A stretch of 33,436 bases of DNA from an uncultured delta proteobacterium (lineage in GTDB: Bacteria; Myxococcota_A; UBA9160; JAFDET01): positions 1-33,436 of the forward strand of contig CAMYLJ010000043.1 of NCBI GenBank assembly GCA_947259215.1, given 5' to 3'. Below are positions 14,541-23,265 of this stretch, piece after piece (positions within the stretch are counted from its first letter, which is position 1; each line of letters begins with the position of its first letter). A model generated the notes under the pieces. The model was given only the letters and a program-made list of their open reading frames with translations. It was not told the origin of the DNA and made no database searches. A program made the translations under genes and the position numbers.

Positions 14541-16724
14541 ATGGCAGAGACCCACACGACGCCCGGCCGCGACCCGCGGCCCTACCAGATCGCGGTGCTC
14601 TCGACCCTGCTGGCCTACGGCCTGCTGTGGCTGGACTTCGAGGTGGCGCTGCTCCAGGCCGCCGTCAGCGTGGCAAGCGCGCTCGTCACCCAGCGGTTCT
14701 GCTCCCGGCTCACGGGCCAGCGCTTCGATCCCCGCAGCGCGCTGATCAGCGGGCTTTCCCTGGCGCTCCTGCTGCGGACGGACCAGCTGGTCTTCGCGGC
14801 CCTGGGCGGGGCGATCGCCATCGCCAGCAAGTTCGTCCTGCGCCGCGAGGGGCGCCACGTCTTCAACCCGAGCGGCCTCGCCCTGGTGGCGCTGATGGCC
14901 GCCGGGGCGCCGGTCTGGATCTCCGCGGGCCAGTGGGGCAGCGGCGCCCTCGGCGCCCTGGCGGTGGCCGGCCTCGGGTCGCTCGTCCTCTACCGCAGCG
15001 CGCGCAGCGACGTCACCTTCGCGTTCCTCGGCCTCTACGCCGCGGGGCTCCTGGGCCGCGCCCTCTGGCTCGGTGATCCGCTGGCGATTCCGCTGCACGC
15101 GCTCCAGAGCGGGGCGTTCCTCGTCTTCGCCTTCTTCATGATCTCGGACCCGAAGACGATCCCCCACGCCCGCGCCGGTCGCGTGGCACACGCCGGCCTC
15201 GTGGCCGCGGGCGCCCTCTTCGTGCAGTACGGGCTCTACGAGCCCAACGGATTCCTGTGGAGCCTGGTGGCGCTCTCGCCCGCGGTTCCGCTCCTGGATC
15301 GCCTGTTCCCGGGCGAGCGCTACGCGTGGACACGCGTGCGCCTCGCCGACTCGCTTCCCCACCCCCAGCATCAGGAGACTCTCATGCGACGCATGCGACG
15401 ACGCGCGGCCCTCGCGCTGGGTCTGGCCCTCGGGCTGGCCCTGCCGTGGGACGCACTGGCCTTCTGCGGCTTCTACGTCGCGAAGGCCGATACCCAGCTC
15501 TTCAACAAGGCCAGTCAGGTGGTGCTCGTGCGCGACGGTGACCGCACCGTCATCACCATGAGCAACGACTTCCAGGGCGATCCGAAGGAGTTCGCCATGG
15601 TGATCCCGGTGCCCACCTTCATCGAGCGCGAGCAGATCAACGTGGGTGACCGCAAGGTGATCGAGCACCTGGACGCCTACACCTCGCCGCGGCTGGTGGA
15701 GTACCACGATCCGGATCCCTGTCTCAGGACCGGCGGGCGCCTCTTCGAGGGGCTGATGTCGCGGAAGTCCATGCCCATGGCCGCCGATGCCGCCGCCGAG
15801 CAGGAGGCCAAGGCGGAGGGCGTCACCATCGAGGCGCGCTACGCCGTCGGCGAGTACGAGATCCTGATCCTCTCCGCCAAGGAGAGCCGGGGCCTTGCGG
15901 GCTGGCTGAAGCAGAACGGCTACCGCCTGCCCGCCGGCGCCGAGCCGGTGCTCGACAGCTACCTGAAGCAGGACATGCGCTTCTTCGTGGCCAAGGTGAA
16001 CCTCGAGAAGCACACCAAGCTCGGGTTCTCCTACCTGCGCCCGCTCCAGGTGGCCTACGAGTCGCCCAAGTTCATGCTGCCGATCCGCCTGGGCACCCTC
16101 AACGCCGACGGCACCCAGGAGCTCTTCGTCTACACCCTGACCCGCAAGGGCCGGGTGGAGACGACGAACTACCGCACCGTGAAGCTCCCGACCGGGATGG
16201 ACATCCCCACCTACGTGAAGGGCGAGTTCGGGGACTTCTACAAGGCGATGTTCGACACCCAGGTGCGGGGCGAGGGCATGCGCGCGGTCTTCACCGAGTA
16301 CGCCTGGGACATGGCCTGGTGCGATCCGTGCGCGGCCGATCCGCTGTCCGTGAAGGAGCTGCGCGACCTGGGAGTCTTCTGGGCCAAGCAGAGTGGCGGC
16401 CCGGCCCGGAACGTCTTCGTGACGCGCCTGCACGTGCGCTACGACGGCGACCACTTCCCGGCCGACCTGGTCTTCCAGGAGACCTCCGACCGCAGCAACT
16501 TCCAGGGCCGCTACGTGATGCGCCACCCGTTTGCGGGCGAGACGAGCTGCTCCGGCGCGGAGGGCTACTGGCGCCAGGTGCGGGAGCGCCAGGAGCGCGA
16601 GGCGCAGACCCTGGCGAAGCTCACGGGCTGGAGCCTGGCGTCGATCCGGGACCGCATGGAGCTGGATCGCCCCCTGGCCGGCGGCGGCGAGCCCGCCCCC
16701 TGGTGGAAGACGATCTGGGAATAG
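14541..16724 (+). CDS. Fusion of RnfD/NqrB-like membrane protein and DUF2330 protein
   Basis: One uninterrupted frame of 727 residues joins two families. Residues about 12-275 are a polytopic membrane domain of the NQR2/RnfD/RnfE family: HVFNPSGLALVAL and FFMISDPKTIPHARAGR are its hallmarks. The flavinylation site, normally (S/D)GAT, reads SGAF, so covalent FMN is doubtful. Residues 282 onward start again as a secretory protein: MRRMRRRAALALG, a hydrophobic core, then AFCGFYVAKADTQLFNKASQVVLV and MVIPVPTFI, typical of DUF2330. A separate ribosome binding site and ATG precede that part (15373-15386), so a free exported DUF2330 product of 446 residues is also likely. In other genomes I would expect two adjacent genes; the missing stop between them makes this a fusion or a recent stop loss. 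Confidence 0.85.
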   Translation: MAETHTTPGRDPRPYQIAVLSTLLAYGLLWLDFEVALLQAAVSVASALVTQRFCSRLTGQRFDPRSALISGLSLALLLRTDQLVFAALGGAIAIASKFVLRREGRHVFNPSGLALVALMAAGAPVWISAGQWGSGALGALAVAGLGSLVLYRSARSDVTFAFLGLYAAGLLGRALWLGDPLAIPLHALQSGAFLVFAFFMISDPKTIPHARAGRVAHAGLVAAGALFVQYGLYEPNGFLWSLVALSPAVPLLDRLFPGERYAWTRVRLADSLPHPQHQETLMRRMRRRAALALGLALGLALPWDALAFCGFYVAKADTQLFNKASQVVLVRDGDRTVITMSNDFQGDPKEFAMVIPVPTFIEREQINVGDRKVIEHLDAYTSPRLVEYHDPDPCLRTGGRLFEGLMSRKSMPMAADAAAEQEAKAEGVTIEARYAVGEYEILILSAKESRGLAGWLKQNGYRLPAGAEPVLDSYLKQDMRFFVAKVNLEKHTKLGFSYLRPLQVAYESPKFMLPIRLGTLNADGTQELFVYTLTRKGRVETTNYRTVKLPTGMDIPTYVKGEFGDFYKAMFDTQVRGEGMRAVFTEYAWDMAWCDPCAADPLSVKELRDLGVFWAKQSGGPARNVFVTRLHVRYDGDHFPADLVFQETSDRSNFQGRYVMRHPFAGETSCSGAEGYWRQVRERQEREAQTLAKLTGWSLASIRDRMELDRPLAGGGEPAPWWKTIWE
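15373..15386 (+). promoter_or_regulatory. Internal ribosome binding site and start for the DUF2330 part
   Basis: AGGAG at 15373-15377 stands six bases before ATG 15384-15386, in frame with the long fusion. The codons that follow encode a Sec signal peptide (three Arg pairs, ALALGLALGLALP, ALAF). This is what a separate gene's start looks like and suggests independent translation from 15384 to 16724. Confidence 0.65.
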
Positions 16725-16747
16725 CTGCTCCCCCGGATCGTCCCGAC

Positions 16748-16779
16748 GGGGGCGGTCCTGCTCCGGCAGGGCCGCCCCC
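16748..16779 (+). terminator. GC-rich hairpin with UNCG tetraloop after the DUF2330 gene
   Basis: Bases 16748-16761 pair with 16766-16779 over 14 positions (one G-T), closing on the loop TCCG, which as C(UCCG)G is an exceptionally stable UNCG tetraloop. GGTTT follows. It lies 24 bases after the stop codon and before the next operon, as expected for an intrinsic terminator, though the T-tract is short. Confidence 0.7.
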
Positions 16780-16821
16780 GGTTTGCGATGATGGGGCCCG
16801 TCCGAGTCCGAGGAGCCCCCC

Positions 16822-18684
16822 ATGCCGCCGCCCCGCCCCTTCCGCATCCCGTGCGCCTGCCTCGTGCTGGCCGCGCTGTCCCTCGCCTGCGGCGGCGGCG
16901 AGTCGGCCAACCCGGTGGCGGATCCGAGCTCGCGGCGCGACCTCCCCGCCGGCCAGGTCGTCGGGTACACGGGTCCCTACGGCGCGCATGCCTGGCAGGG
17001 CATCCCCTACGCCGAGCCGCCCGAGGGCGACCTGCGCTGGCGGGCGCCGCGCCCGGCGGCGCGTTGGAGCGGAGTGCGCGAGGCCCTGGCGCCCGGCTCG
17101 GCCTGTCCCCAGTACGCCAGCGTCTACGCCGGCGCCGATCGGGACGCCGAAGGCATCGTCGGGAGCGAGGACTGCCTGTACCTGGACGTCTACGCGCCGC
17201 GCTTCGAGCCCGGCGCGGTGCCGGCGGCCGACGGCGAGCGCCTGCCGGTGATGCTCTGGATCCACGGCGGCGGAAACACCATCGGCAACTCCGGCTTCTA
17301 CGATGGCGGCAAGCTGGCTGCCAGCGGCGACGTGGTGGTCGTCGCCATCAACTACCGGCTGGGGCCGCTGGGCTGGTTCCGCCACGCCGCGCTGCGCGGT
17401 GCCGGCACGACCGCGGGCGATCGCTCGGGGAACTACGGCACCCTGGACACGATCCGCGCCCTCCACTGGGTGCAGGAGAACATCGCCGCGTTCGGCGGCG
17501 ACCCGAGCCGGGTCACGGTATTCGGCGAGTCCGCCGGCGGCGGGAACGTCGGGGCGCTGCTGCTGTCCCGCGAGGCTTCCGGGCTTTTCCAGCGCGCGAT
17601 CATCCAGAGCGGCGGCTTCGGCTTCACCCGGGCCGAGGAGGCGGAGTCCTACGGGTTCGAGCAGAGCTCGGCCGAGGGGCTGGTGCGGCTGCTCGTGGCC
17701 GACGGCACGTCGGCCGATCGTGTCGCCGCGCGCCGGCACGTGGAGTCGCTCGACTACGCCGAGGTCGAGGCCTACCTGCGCGGCAAGCCCACGGAGGCGA
17801 TCCTCGCGGCCTACAAGAACGGCGACGGCGGCATGTACGATGTGCCCACGCGAATCCGCGACGGCTACGTGCTCCCCCGCCAGGAGCCGATCGCGCGCTT
17901 CCGCCGTGGCGCCTACAACCAGGTGCCGGTCATGCTGGGCACGAACCGGGACGAGAACAAGATCTTCATGCTCTTCGACGAAGAGCTCGTGGAATGGCGC
18001 TTCGGGCTGATCCCCACGCCGCGGGACGAGGATCGCTACCTGGCCCAGGCGGAGCATCAGTCGAACGCCTGGAAGGCGCGCTCGGTGGACGCGCCGGCGT
18101 CGCTTCTGCGCCAGGTCCAGGGTCCCACCGTCTACGCCTACCGCTGGGACTGGGACGAGGAGCCGGGCATCCCGCTGCTGCTGGATGGGCCCGCGCTGGT
18201 GGGGGCGTCCCACGGGCTCGAGATCCCGTTCGTGTTCGGACACTGGGACCTGGGCCCGGAGACCGGCCGCCTGTTCGTGCGCTGGAACCGCGGAGGCCGC
18301 GAGGTGCTCTCGCGCCAGATGATCTCCTACTGGGCGCAGTTCGCCCACGCGGGCGCCCCTGGCCGCGGGCGCGGCGGGGACCTGCCCGAGTGGCCCGCCT
18401 GGGACGACTCGAGCCCCGACGCCCCGCGCTACCTGGTGCTCGACACGCCGGCGGACGGCGGGTTGCGCACCGCGTCGCAGACCTGGCGCATCGCCGACGT
18501 GGTGGCCGACATCGGGCGGGACCCGCGGCTCGCCGACGCCCGCGATCAGTGCGCGGTGCTCCGGAACCTGACCGACTGGGACTACATCGACCCCGAGGAG
18601 TACGCGAGCGCCAATGGCGCCGTCTGTGCGCGCTACGCCCTCGACGAGTACCCCTGGTCCGACGTGGCGGCCGGCGGGGGCTGA
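16822..18684 (+). CDS. Type B carboxylesterase/lipase family lipoprotein
   Basis: This 620-residue alpha/beta hydrolase belongs to the COesterase family. The signal ends in the lipobox SLAC with Cys23, so it is probably an envelope lipoprotein. Family marks in order are WQGIPYAEPPEGDLRW (58-73), SEDCLYLDVYAP (115-126), the oxyanion-hole segment LWIHGGGN (145-152), the nucleophile elbow FGESAGG with Ser237, an acidic residue in TNRDENKIF, and the catalytic His context ASHGLEIPFVFG. It would hydrolyse carboxylic esters outside the cytoplasm. The ATG at 16822 is preceded by GAGGAG. It is the first gene of a compact five-gene run; the next start is only 25 bases past its stop, so it may supply a substrate for the following enzymes. 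Confidence 0.93.
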   Translation: MPPPRPFRIPCACLVLAALSLACGGGESANPVADPSSRRDLPAGQVVGYTGPYGAHAWQGIPYAEPPEGDLRWRAPRPAARWSGVREALAPGSACPQYASVYAGADRDAEGIVGSEDCLYLDVYAPRFEPGAVPAADGERLPVMLWIHGGGNTIGNSGFYDGGKLAASGDVVVVAINYRLGPLGWFRHAALRGAGTTAGDRSGNYGTLDTIRALHWVQENIAAFGGDPSRVTVFGESAGGGNVGALLLSREASGLFQRAIIQSGGFGFTRAEEAESYGFEQSSAEGLVRLLVADGTSADRVAARRHVESLDYAEVEAYLRGKPTEAILAAYKNGDGGMYDVPTRIRDGYVLPRQEPIARFRRGAYNQVPVMLGTNRDENKIFMLFDEELVEWRFGLIPTPRDEDRYLAQAEHQSNAWKARSVDAPASLLRQVQGPTVYAYRWDWDEEPGIPLLLDGPALVGASHGLEIPFVFGHWDLGPETGRLFVRWNRGGREVLSRQMISYWAQFAHAGAPGRGRGGDLPEWPAWDDSSPDAPRYLVLDTPADGGLRTASQTWRIADVVADIGRDPRLADARDQCAVLRNLTDWDYIDPEEYASANGAVCARYALDEYPWSDVAAGGG

Positions 18685-18709
18685 GCGGCGGGCTATCCTC
18701 GCGACTCCC

Positions 18710-20923
18710 ATGCCCGAGACCCGCCACACCTTCTGCCGCATCTGCGAGTCGCTCTGCGGCCTGGAGGTGACCCTCGAGCAGGGTCGCGTCGCGCAGATCC
18801 GTCCGGACGCCGATCACGTGGCGACGGGCGGCTTCGGCTGCGTGAAGGGGCTGAAGCAGCACCAGCTCTTCGACTCGCCCGACCGCCTGAAGCATCCGCT
18901 GAAGCGGGTGGGACGCGAGTTCCACCGCGTGGCGTGGGACGACGCCCTCTCGGGAATCGGAGAGACGGTCCAGCGCATCCGCGCCGAGTCCGGTCCCGAC
19001 GCCGTCGCCATGTACGTCGGCACCGCGGCGGGCTTCAGCCTGCTGCATCCGATCTTCGCCCAGGGCTTCATGACCGGCCTGGGCTCGAAGAGCATGTACG
19101 CCTCGGCCAGCCAGGACTGCTCCAACAAGTTCGCCGTGGCGCGTGAGGTGTACGGCTTCCCGTTCACCCAGCCCTTCCCGGACGTGGACCAGGTGCAGTG
19201 CCTGATCGTCGTCGGCGCCAATCCCGTGGTCTCGAAGTGGAGCTTCCTCCAGGTGCCGAACCCGATGGAGCGCCTGCGCGCAATCGAGGAGCGCGGCGGT
19301 CAGCTCTTCATCGTGGACCCGCGACGCACCGAGACCGCCAAGGCGGCGGGGCGGCACGTGCCGATCCGGCCCGGCACCGACGTCTTCTTCTACCTGTCCT
19401 TCCTGCACGAGCTGCTGGCGACGGGCGGCGTGGACCGCGACGTGGTGGCCGCACATACCCGCGGGCTCGACGCGATCGAGGAGCTCACGGCGAACTGGAC
19501 CCCCGAGCGCACGGCCCAGGTGACGCGCATTCCGCCCGGAGCGCTGCGCGAGATGGTGGCGGCCTACCGCGATGCGGACGGGGCGGCGCTCTACAGCTCC
19601 ACCGGCGTCAACATGGGTGGCCACGGTGCGCTCGCCTTCTGGCTCCAGGAGGTCGCGAACGCCGTGTCCGGCAACCTGGATCGGGCCGGCGGCACCCTGG
19701 TCGGGCGCGGGATCCTGGACTTCGCGAAGCTCGGCAAGCGCAGCGGCTTCGGTCTCTCCCGGGAGACCTCGCGCATCGGCGAGTTCGCGGCGGTGAACGA
19801 CGCCTTTCCGGGCGGGGTGCTGGCGGACGAGATCCTGACGCCCGGCCCGCGTCGGGTGCGGGCGCTCTTCGTGACCGGCGGGAACCCGCTCATCACCATC
19901 CCCAACTCGGCGCGCCTGCGGGAGGCCTTCGAGCAGCTCGACCTGCTGGTGACCCTCGACATCCTGCCTACCGAGACCGGACACCTGGCCCACTACATGC
20001 TGCCGGCCACCAGTCCGCTCGAGCGCTGGGACCTGCCCTTCGCCTTCCCTCTGCTGATGGGCATGCAGTCGCGGCCCTACCTCCAGGCCACGCGGCCGGT
20101 GGTGGAGCCCGACGGCGAGCAGCGCGACGAGGCCACGATCTACCTGGACCTCTGCCGCGCCTGCGACGCGCCGATCTTCGGCTCCAAGCTCGCCCAGCGT
20201 GCGCTCGAGGGCGCGGCGGCGGTGTCCTCGCGCCGCGGGGGTCGGCGCACGCTACCCCAGGAGGGGCTGATGTCCCTGCTGCTGCGCCTCACCGGCAACG
20301 GCGGCTTCGGCCGGCTCCACGCGGAGCCCCACGGTCGTCCGCTCCCGGCCCACGAGGCCGGCAGCTACCTCGGCGAACGCGTGGCCAGCGAGGACGGGCG
20401 CATCGACCTGGCGCCCGCCGCGCTGCTGGCCCAGACCGCGCGGCTCGAGGCGGACTTCGAGCGCGAGCGCGCGCAGCGAGGGCGGCTGAAGCTCATCACG
20501 CGCCGCCACGTGAAGACCCACAACTCCTGGACCCACAACGACCCGGAGTTCGTGTCCGGCGTGCGCCACACCAACTACCTCTACATGCATCCGGAGGATG
20601 CCGCCGCGGCGGGCATCGCCCACGGCGAGCTGGCGGACGTGGCGTCCGAGACGGCGGTGGTGCGGGTGCCGGTGCACCTGCTGGCAGATCTCCAGCCCGG
20701 CACTGTGGCGTTGCCCCACGGCTGGGGTCACCAGGGCGCGCCCGGCCTCTCGGTGGCGAGCAAGACCGCGGGCGTGAACGCCAACCTGCTCGCGGCCGAC
20801 GGACCCGGCGCCCTGGAGCCGGTGTCGGGCATGGCGCGGCTCACGGGCATCCTGGTCGACGTGCGGCCGGCCGCGGGACCGCAGGACGCTGGAAGCTGGT
20901 CCGGCATGTCGGAGGGGACGTGA
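18710..20923 (+). CDS. Molybdopterin (bis-MGD) oxidoreductase, DMSO reductase superfamily
   Basis: This 737-residue catalytic subunit has an N-terminal 4Fe-4S site C9-x2-C12-x3-C16-x27-C44 (FCRICESLCG...FGCVKG). The MGD-binding core follows, with VVGANPVVSKW, VDPRRTETAKAAGRHVPIRPGTD and FVTGGNPLITIPN, and ends in LPTETGHLAHYMLPA. Cys137 in ASQDCSNKF sits where the molybdenum ligand is expected. The last 150 residues form the molydopterin-dinucleotide-binding beta-barrel (KTHNSWTHNDPEF...HPEDAAAAGI...LPHGWGHQG). There is no twin-arginine signal, so it is probably cytoplasmic. No electron-transfer or membrane subunit is adjacent, so it may pair with distant partners or use a soluble carrier. 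The substrate is unknown. The ATG at 18710 was preferred to an upstream start inside the esterase gene. Confidence 0.92.
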   Translation: MPETRHTFCRICESLCGLEVTLEQGRVAQIRPDADHVATGGFGCVKGLKQHQLFDSPDRLKHPLKRVGREFHRVAWDDALSGIGETVQRIRAESGPDAVAMYVGTAAGFSLLHPIFAQGFMTGLGSKSMYASASQDCSNKFAVAREVYGFPFTQPFPDVDQVQCLIVVGANPVVSKWSFLQVPNPMERLRAIEERGGQLFIVDPRRTETAKAAGRHVPIRPGTDVFFYLSFLHELLATGGVDRDVVAAHTRGLDAIEELTANWTPERTAQVTRIPPGALREMVAAYRDADGAALYSSTGVNMGGHGALAFWLQEVANAVSGNLDRAGGTLVGRGILDFAKLGKRSGFGLSRETSRIGEFAAVNDAFPGGVLADEILTPGPRRVRALFVTGGNPLITIPNSARLREAFEQLDLLVTLDILPTETGHLAHYMLPATSPLERWDLPFAFPLLMGMQSRPYLQATRPVVEPDGEQRDEATIYLDLCRACDAPIFGSKLAQRALEGAAAVSSRRGGRRTLPQEGLMSLLLRLTGNGGFGRLHAEPHGRPLPAHEAGSYLGERVASEDGRIDLAPAALLAQTARLEADFERERAQRGRLKLITRRHVKTHNSWTHNDPEFVSGVRHTNYLYMHPEDAAAAGIAHGELADVASETAVVRVPVHLLADLQPGTVALPHGWGHQGAPGLSVASKTAGVNANLLAADGPGALEPVSGMARLTGILVDVRPAAGPQDAGSWSGMSEGT

Positions 20924-21597
20924 AGCGACGAACTGGATGGGTCTGCCTGCTGGCGCTGACGCTGCTGGTCGCCATGCCGAGCGTGACGGACGCCGACGAG
21001 GAGCGCCGCCAGGAGCTGGTGCCGAGGTTCAAGGGACCGGAGATCGTGGCGAAGCTGAAGCAGGGCGGATACGTGATCATGGTCCGCCACATGGCCACGG
21101 TGCACAGCCCGGACAACCTCTACGGCGTCGACCTCGAGGACTGCACGACCCAGCGCATCCTCTCGGACGAGGGCAAGCAGCAGGCGCGCGATCTGGGTGA
21201 GGCCTTTCGCAAGCTCGACATCCAGGTCGGGCAGGTCTACGTCAGCCCCTACTGCCGGACCCGCGAGACCTCCAAGCTGGCCTTCGGCACGGAGGGCGAG
21301 ATCTCCGACACGCTCTCGGTCTGGGACGAGCTCGAGGTCGAGGAGAAGACCGCGCGCGGCAGCGAGATCCGCCAGATGCTCGACACGCCGCCGACGAAGC
21401 CGGGCACCAACACCGTGCTCGTGACCCACACCGGGAATCTGCTCTGGAGCTTCGGGCTCGATTCCCGGCCCGAGGGCCTGGCCCACGTCTTCAAGCCCAC
21501 GGGGCTCTCCATCGGTCGCGCAAGCTACCTGGGCATGGTGCGCCCGGAGGAATGGCGCAGCCTCTCCGGCATGGACGCCGCCGCGCCCCAACCCTGA
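20920..21597 (+). CDS. Exported histidine phosphatase family protein
   Basis: This 225-residue protein has an N-terminal signal peptide (KRRTGW, then CLLALTLLVAMPSVTDA). It keeps the branch-2-like phosphatase layout: VRHMAT (55-60) holding the phospho-accepting His57 in place of the usual RHG, SPYCRTRETS (109-118) with the second Arg113, an acidic WDELEVEE region and VTHTGNLLW with the second His. The Met in RHM replaces Gly, which is unusual but does not remove a catalytic side chain. The GTG start overlaps the molybdopterin gene's stop as GTGA, with GGAGGGG just before it, so translation is likely coupled. A periplasmic phosphatase is the best call; its partner in this operon is unclear. 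Confidence 0.9.
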   Translation: MKRRTGWVCLLALTLLVAMPSVTDADEERRQELVPRFKGPEIVAKLKQGGYVIMVRHMATVHSPDNLYGVDLEDCTTQRILSDEGKQQARDLGEAFRKLDIQVGQVYVSPYCRTRETSKLAFGTEGEISDTLSVWDELEVEEKTARGSEIRQMLDTPPTKPGTNTVLVTHTGNLLWSFGLDSRPEGLAHVFKPTGLSIGRASYLGMVRPEEWRSLSGMDAAAPQP

Positions 21598-21607
21598 GGA
21601 TCCGCAC

Positions 21608-22843
21608 ATGCCGCAGCCGACCCGTCCCCCCCTGGCGGGCGTCCGGGTGATCGAGAGCTCGCTGCTCGGCCCCGCCGCCATCACCACCCACCTGGCCGAC
21701 CTGGGCGCCGAGGTGATCAAGGTGGAGTCGCCCGCGGGCGACTACGTGCGCGAGATGACCTGGCCCATCATCGAGGGCGTCTCGCTGCTGCACCTGCACG
21801 TGAACCGCGGCAAGCACAGCCTGACCCTGGACCTGAAGCAGCCGGAGGCAGTGGCGGTCTACAAGGATCTCGCGTCCGGCGCCGACGCCGTGGTGGAGGC
21901 CATGCGTCCGGGCTCGCTGGCGCGCCGAGGGCTCGGCTACGACGAGCTGAAGCAGCTCAACCCGAAGATCGTCTTCTGCAACGTCTCGGGCTACGGCATG
22001 ACGGGCCCGTACCGCAACCTTCCCGCCCACGGCATCGCCTTCGACACCTGGGCCGGTATCGTGAACCCGGCCTACGACGAGGAGGGCTTCTGCTACATCC
22101 CGGAGCACGCCTCGATCGGCATGCACGCCGGGCCGATGTTCGGCGCCCTGGGCCTGCTGGCGGCGATCATCCGCGCGCGGGAGACGGGCGAGGGCTGCAT
22201 GCTCGAGATCGGCCAGAGCGACGCCGCGGCCTACATGGACTGGTACCGCTCGGAGAGCTGGCTGGCCTACGAGCGCCCGGAAGACGTGGTCACCGGCAAC
22301 AAGGCGGACGACTACGTGCGGCGCGCGCCGGGCACCGCCGGCATGAAGGAGGGCGTGCGCTACCAGATGTACGAGTCCTCCGACGGCCACGTGCTCTTCA
22401 TGTGCTCGGAGCAGGCGTTCTGGAAGAACTTCTGCGAGTGCGTCGGGCGGCCGGAGCTCTTCGACCGCTGGCCGGGCTCCAAGTACGCGGATCACGCCCG
22501 GGGCAACCGCGAGCTCCAGCGCGAGCTGCGCGATATCTTCCGGACGAAGACCTCCGACGAGTGGATCCGGCTGGGCGACGAGAAGAACTTCCCGATCGCG
22601 CCGGTGAACAGCCCGAAGACCCTGACCGACGATCCGCAGTTCCGCGATCGCTTCCCGCTCTACTCCCACGAAGCCCACGGTGCCGACATGCTGCCCTTTC
22701 CCGTGAAGTACGTGGGCGAGACCCTGCCCGAGCCCGGGAAGGCGCCGACGGTGGGCGAGCACAGCGACGCCGTGCTGCGCGACGTCCTGGGCTACGACGC
22801 CGAGCGCATCCAGAGCCTGCGCGACGCCGGCGCCCTGGGATGA
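21608..22843 (+). CDS. CaiB/BaiF (family III) CoA transferase
   Basis: This 411-residue cytoplasmic enzyme transfers CoA between carboxylic acids through an aspartyl intermediate. The family is clear from GVRVIESSLLGPAAITTHLADLGAEVIKVE (11-40), HVNRGKHSLTLDLK (64-77), the NVSGYGMTGPYRNLPAHGIAFDTWAGI block (125-151) with catalytic Asp146, and MFGALGLLAAI later. The C-terminal half carries the linker and small domain (IAPVNSPKTLTDDPQF). The acid substrate cannot be deduced. The gene starts ten bases after the phosphatase stop with a GAGG site and overlaps the thioesterase gene by ATGA, so CoA activation and release are co-expressed. Confidence 0.94.
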   Translation: MPQPTRPPLAGVRVIESSLLGPAAITTHLADLGAEVIKVESPAGDYVREMTWPIIEGVSLLHLHVNRGKHSLTLDLKQPEAVAVYKDLASGADAVVEAMRPGSLARRGLGYDELKQLNPKIVFCNVSGYGMTGPYRNLPAHGIAFDTWAGIVNPAYDEEGFCYIPEHASIGMHAGPMFGALGLLAAIIRARETGEGCMLEIGQSDAAAYMDWYRSESWLAYERPEDVVTGNKADDYVRRAPGTAGMKEGVRYQMYESSDGHVLFMCSEQAFWKNFCECVGRPELFDRWPGSKYADHARGNRELQRELRDIFRTKTSDEWIRLGDEKNFPIAPVNSPKTLTDDPQFRDRFPLYSHEAHGADMLPFPVKYVGETLPEPGKAPTVGEHSDAVLRDVLGYDAERIQSLRDAGALG

Positions 22844-23265
22844 GCGATCGCCCCGGGATCGGGCCCAACCGCTTCGGCGCGGAGGCGGTGGGTATCGAGA
22901 TCCTCGAGGCCTCGCCGGAGCGCATTCGCGCGCGCGTGGAGGCGGGTCCCCAGCACCACCAGCCCTACGGGATCCTCCACGGCGGCGTCTACTGCGCCAT
23001 CGTCGAGGACGTGGCCAGCCAGGGGGCCGGGCTCGCGGCCCGCGCCCGCGGCCAGGCGGGTGTGGTGGGCGTGTCGAACCAGACGGACTTCCTGCGCTCT
23101 CACAGCACGGGCGAGCTGGTGGCCGAGGGCACGCCGATCCACGCGGGCCGGAGCGTCCATCTCTGGCAGGTGGTGATTCGCCGCAGCCGCGACGAGGCCG
23201 TCGTGGCCCGCGGCCAGGTCCGCTTCCACGTGCTGAGCGAGCTGCCGTCCGAACGCTCGGGCTAG
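22840..23265 (+). CDS. Hotdog-fold thioesterase (PaaI-like)
   Basis: This 141-residue protein has the hotdog acyl-CoA thioesterase pattern. QPYGILHGGVYCAIVEDVAS (41-60) holds the HGG turn and catalytic Glu56 of the PaaI/YdiI type, followed by VVGVSNQTDFLRSHSTGELVAEGTPIHAGRSVHLWQVV. It would hydrolyse an acyl- or aroyl-CoA, perhaps the product of the CoA transferase just upstream, with which it shares ATGA. Its TAG stop (23263-23265) overlaps the TAG of the convergent FG-GAP gene in the tetranucleotide CTAG. Confidence 0.92.
   Translation: MSDRPGIGPNRFGAEAVGIEILEASPERIRARVEAGPQHHQPYGILHGGVYCAIVEDVASQGAGLAARARGQAGVVGVSNQTDFLRSHSTGELVAEGTPIHAGRSVHLWQVVIRRSRDEAVVARGQVRFHVLSELPSERSG

Noticed and set aside
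13008-16970. A 1320-codon open frame on the minus strand
   Set aside because: It lies antisense to the CDF, RnfD-like/DUF2330 and methyltransferase genes, has low-complexity His/Arg/Gly-rich composition and matches no family. Such frames are expected opposite GC-rich genes.
20911-20920. GGAGGGGACG as a fourth copy of the palindromic repeat
   Set aside because: The likeness stops after ten bases and the sequence serves as ribosome binding site of the phosphatase gene, so it is chance.
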